64,000 nt of DNA, from the NCBI RefSeq assembly GCF_003028855.1, contig NZ_CP028324.1, forward strand, positions 3,348,001-3,412,000, given 5' to 3'. Within the stretch, counting starts at the first letter, position 1. The number at the start of each line of letters is the position of its first letter. Below the pieces are notes generated by a model. It did not search any database. It worked only from the letters and a program-made list of their open reading frames with translations, and was not told where the DNA came from. Source of the DNA: Pseudoduganella armeniaca (GTDB lineage Bacteria; Pseudomonadota; Gammaproteobacteria; Burkholderiales; Burkholderiaceae_D). Below, piece by piece: positions 61,819 to 64,000 of the stretch. The position numbers were made by a program, and so were the translations under genes.

Positions 61819-64000
61819 GGCATGGCTCCGACGGTGGCGCCGGCGCCGCGCGTCGGTGCCGGCGCGGCCGGTGCCGGGGCGGCAGGGGCCGGCGCGCCCG
61901 GCGCGGGGGCGGGGGCAGGAGCGGGTGCCGGTGCCGCCGGTGCGGCGGCGATGATCGTCTCCGGCAGGCGCAGGCGCTTGAAGTTGGTGCCCGACTGCGG
62001 TACGGCGGCCTGTGGCGGCGGGGTGACCTGGCCGACGATCTTCAGGTTGGCCGTCACCGTCACGCCGGTGTTGCTCCAGGCGAGTTCGAACACGCCGTTG
62101 TCGCGGCGGGTGCGGCGCGCCGCGTCGATCATCTTGCGCAGGCCGTCGCGGCCCGATTCGTCCAGCAGCACCACGGTGTTACCGGCCGGGGTGATGGCCT
62201 TGATGCGGGCGCCCGGCAGGCCGGTCGGATTCGGCCAGCGCATCTTGACCCATGGCTGCGGCTGGCCGCGCCAGCGCAGCGCCTGGCCGTCGATCTCCAG
62301 CGTGAACTCGGTCGCGCCGGTGGCGCCCAGCGCCTGCACGTCGAACAGCGTCTGCGGTTCGCCCGGCGCGGCGGCGGCCTGGCTGGCCACGCCGCCGGCC
62401 GACAGCGGCGCCACCCAGCCGGGGAAGTTGGCGATCACGGACGGCTCCAGGTGGATGCCCATGTCGGCCCAGGTCTTGGCGCTCAGCACGTCGCCGCGGC
62501 GCACCACCAGCGGGCCGATCGTCGTGTTGAAGAACTTGGCGATGGCGCCTTCCGGACCGAACATCTCGCCGATTTCCGCATTGGTCGCTTCCAGCTTCGA
62601 CTCCGGCGCGAACGGATACTTCAGCGCCAGGTTCTTGCTGAAGGGCTGCACGACCTGCGCCTGCCAGACTTTGTCGATCTCGGCCTCGGTCGGCTTGACG
62701 ATGACGGCGAAGGTCTGCATCAGCGGACGCACCAGTACCGGGCGGATGGCGTTCTTCTGCGCATCCGTCATCCCGACCAGCATCTGCTCGTCGACGTATT
62801 TCAGCGCCTCGGCCAGTTCGGAACCGCTGCCGTCCAGGGTCTGCTGCATCAGCTGCTTGGCGCCGGGACCCGGGTCGCCCTGGTTCTTGATCTGGTTCAG
62901 GCGCGCGCGCAGTTTCGACATCTGGTCGATATAGCCGCGCATCAGCGAGCTGTTGTCCTTGTTGACGACCAGGCGCGCCACGCCGGCGAACTCGCGGCCC
63001 ACGGGGCCCAGCGGCAGCGCCGCGTTCTGCACCGGATTGCTCGGCAGGTTGACGTTGATCTGCGACGGCTTCTGGCGCAGGATCGTCTCGCGGAACCAGC
63101 CGCTGATGCCGCGCTGGGCGCGCTGGATGCCGGCGTCGAGCAGCGACGGGTTGTCCCACGAGGTCTGCTCGTAGACGGTCGTCACCAGTTTCGTGATCGG
63201 CGAATTCTGCGGGTCGCCCAGGCGGTTCATCGCGGCCGTGGCGGCGCCGAAGCCGTCCAGGTCGCGGATGGTCACGCCCTGCACGAACTTGGTCCACTCC
63301 TTGGCATAGTCGTTCTTGTACAGCTCCGTCAGCGACTTCTGGATCTGTTCCGGGCTGCCCTCCAGCGTCAAGTCGGTGTTCGACGAGGTTTTCAGCACCC
63401 AGTCGGCGGCCGACAGCTCGTGGTTGGCGGCTTCCTTGATCGCTTCCTGCACGAAGCCTTCCCAGGCGGCGCGGGTGAAGGTGCCCGGGATCGCATAGCT
63501 GCCCAGCACGATGTCCTTGTCCTGCTCGCCGACGATGCGCGCCACCGTCATCGACGGGAAGCGGGTGGCGGCGCGCGCCTTGATGTCGGCATACACGCGC
63601 TCGCGCGCCGGCATGCCGCGCACCACGCGGCGCAGGTTGTCGCGGGTCTGGTCGACCAGGGCCAGCTTGCCTTCCAGCTGCGGCCAGGCCGGGTCGGACA
63701 CCTGCGCCAGGTAGAACGAGATCAGGCGCTCGGCGCTGCGGATCATCTGCTCGCGCGGCATCGCGCCGCGGTTCGAATCCAGCCAGACGCGCCAGAAGCG
63801 GGTCAGCTGGTCGTTCAGGTGGGCGGCCTCGGCACGCGACTTATCGGTCAGCATCAGGTAGGTCTTGAGCGCGTTGTACGCATCTTCCGCGTTGGCCGGC
63901 GACGCATCCTTGAACTGCATGGCGCCGTTGTTGACGGCGGCGCTGTCGCTGCCCGCGGGCGCCGCGCCGCTGGCCGCGGTGACCGGTTTCGTCATCGGCT
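61815..64000 (-). CDS. tssM: Type VI membrane-complex protein TssM (IcmF), C-terminal part
   Basis: About 728 residues are in the window and the gene runs off the edge; full TssM proteins have 1100-1300. What is seen is the periplasmic IcmF-related region (TRFWRVWLDSNRGAMPREQM, DISDRxxLR-like ARVRG segments, VGREFAGVARLVVNKDNSSL) and the C-terminal VasK-type domain (EFTLEIDGQALRWRGQPQPW, RDGLRKMIDAARRTRRDNGV). It spans the inner membrane and docks TssJ. An Ala/Pro-rich low-complexity tail of about 35 residues (61840-61945) closes the protein and is longer than usual. Confidence 0.93.
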   Translation of the reverse strand, partial: PMTKPVTAASGAAPAGSDSAAVNNGAMQFKDASPANAEDAYNALKTYLMLTDKSRAEAAHLNDQLTRFWRVWLDSNRGAMPREQMIRSAERLISFYLAQVSDPAWPQLEGKLALVDQTRDNLRRVVRGMPARERVYADIKARAATRFPSMTVARIVGEQDKDIVLGSYAIPGTFTRAAWEGFVQEAIKEAANHELSAADWVLKTSSNTDLTLEGSPEQIQKSLTELYKNDYAKEWTKFVQGVTIRDLDGFGAATAAMNRLGDPQNSPITKLVTTVYEQTSWDNPSLLDAGIQRAQRGISGWFRETILRQKPSQINVNLPSNPVQNAALPLGPVGREFAGVARLVVNKDNSSLMRGYIDQMSKLRARLNQIKNQGDPGPGAKQLMQQTLDGSGSELAEALKYVDEQMLVGMTDAQKNAIRPVLVRPLMQTFAVIVKPTEAEIDKVWQAQVVQPFSKNLALKYPFAPESKLEATNAEIGEMFGPEGAIAKFFNTTIGPLVVRRGDVLSAKTWADMGIHLEPSVIANFPGWVAPLSAGGVASQAAAAPGEPQTLFDVQALGATGATEFTLEIDGQALRWRGQPQPWVKMRWPNPTGLPGARIKAITPAGNTVVLLDESGRDGLRKMIDAARRTRRDNGVFELAWSNTGVTVTANLKIVGQVTPPPQAAVPQSGTNFKRLRLPETIIAAAPAAPAPAPAPAPAPGAPAPAAPAPAAPAPTRGAGATVGAMP

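Overview
The window is GC-rich chromosomal DNA of a betaproteobacterium. Gene content and protein style (WrbA/DUF2069 operon, DctA-porin-DctBD operon, c-di-GMP proteins, a Burkholderiales-type type VI secretion locus) point to Oxalobacteraceae, probably Massilia or a close relative. The genus is an inference; no marker gene here proves it.

Layout. 1-5400: a tightly overlapped minus-strand operon (wrbA, DUF2069, FAD-linked oxidase, start of a DUF4124 protein), a YihY/BrkB membrane protein, an alpha/beta hydrolase and a CBS-domain protein, followed by a long palindromic repeat. 5564-12406: signalling genes (REC-DUF3369-GGDEF-EAL; HDOD-GAF coupled to PAS-GGDEF-EAL) around aroC. 12663-15992: an aidB-like acyl-CoA dehydrogenase with a frameshift, upp, an Hpt protein, an FNR/CRP-type promoter candidate and a cold-shock gene. 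16211-16517: a 127-bp tandem repeat. 16532-22801: LysR and malate synthase, an isomerase, gloB, a methyltransferase, rnhA, dnaQ and tRNA-Val(CAC) with a consensus promoter.

22802-28400 is a decayed accessory stretch. It holds a membrane-protein gene broken by a 17-bp duplication, an HxlR/monooxygenase pair, a Fur-box esterase, an orphan copy of the dctD 3' end, a frameshifted gene resembling the N-terminal part of extracellular-contractile-injection-system effectors, and a LysR remnant beside a quinone oxidoreductase. 29548-35331 is a complete C4-dicarboxylate uptake operon (dctA, porin, dctB, dctD) with a matching sigma-54 promoter and a palindrome placed like an enhancer site.

35351-64000: a sterol-desaturase-like gene, then a putative Imm71-type immunity gene with two lipoprotein-like genes, and then a type VI secretion locus split into blocks: tssL-tssK (minus); TPR lipoprotein, tssB, tssC, hcp, tssE, tssF, tssG, clpV (plus); and tssA, an OmpA-like gene, tagF and tssM (minus, cut by the window end). 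Between clpV and tssA sit a large RHS toxin, two likely immunity or accessory genes and a chemotaxis receptor. The RHS C-terminal tip has the His-Gly and Ser-Cys blocks of clan CD (caspase-like) cysteine peptidases. tssJ, vgrG and a PAAR gene are not seen here.

Several otherwise healthy genes (aidB-like, tssC, the eCIS-like gene, probably the NTF2-fold immunity gene) are broken by shifts that each equal one missing base, mostly in short G or C runs. This looks like uncorrected sequencing error as much as biology and matters for reading the annotation.
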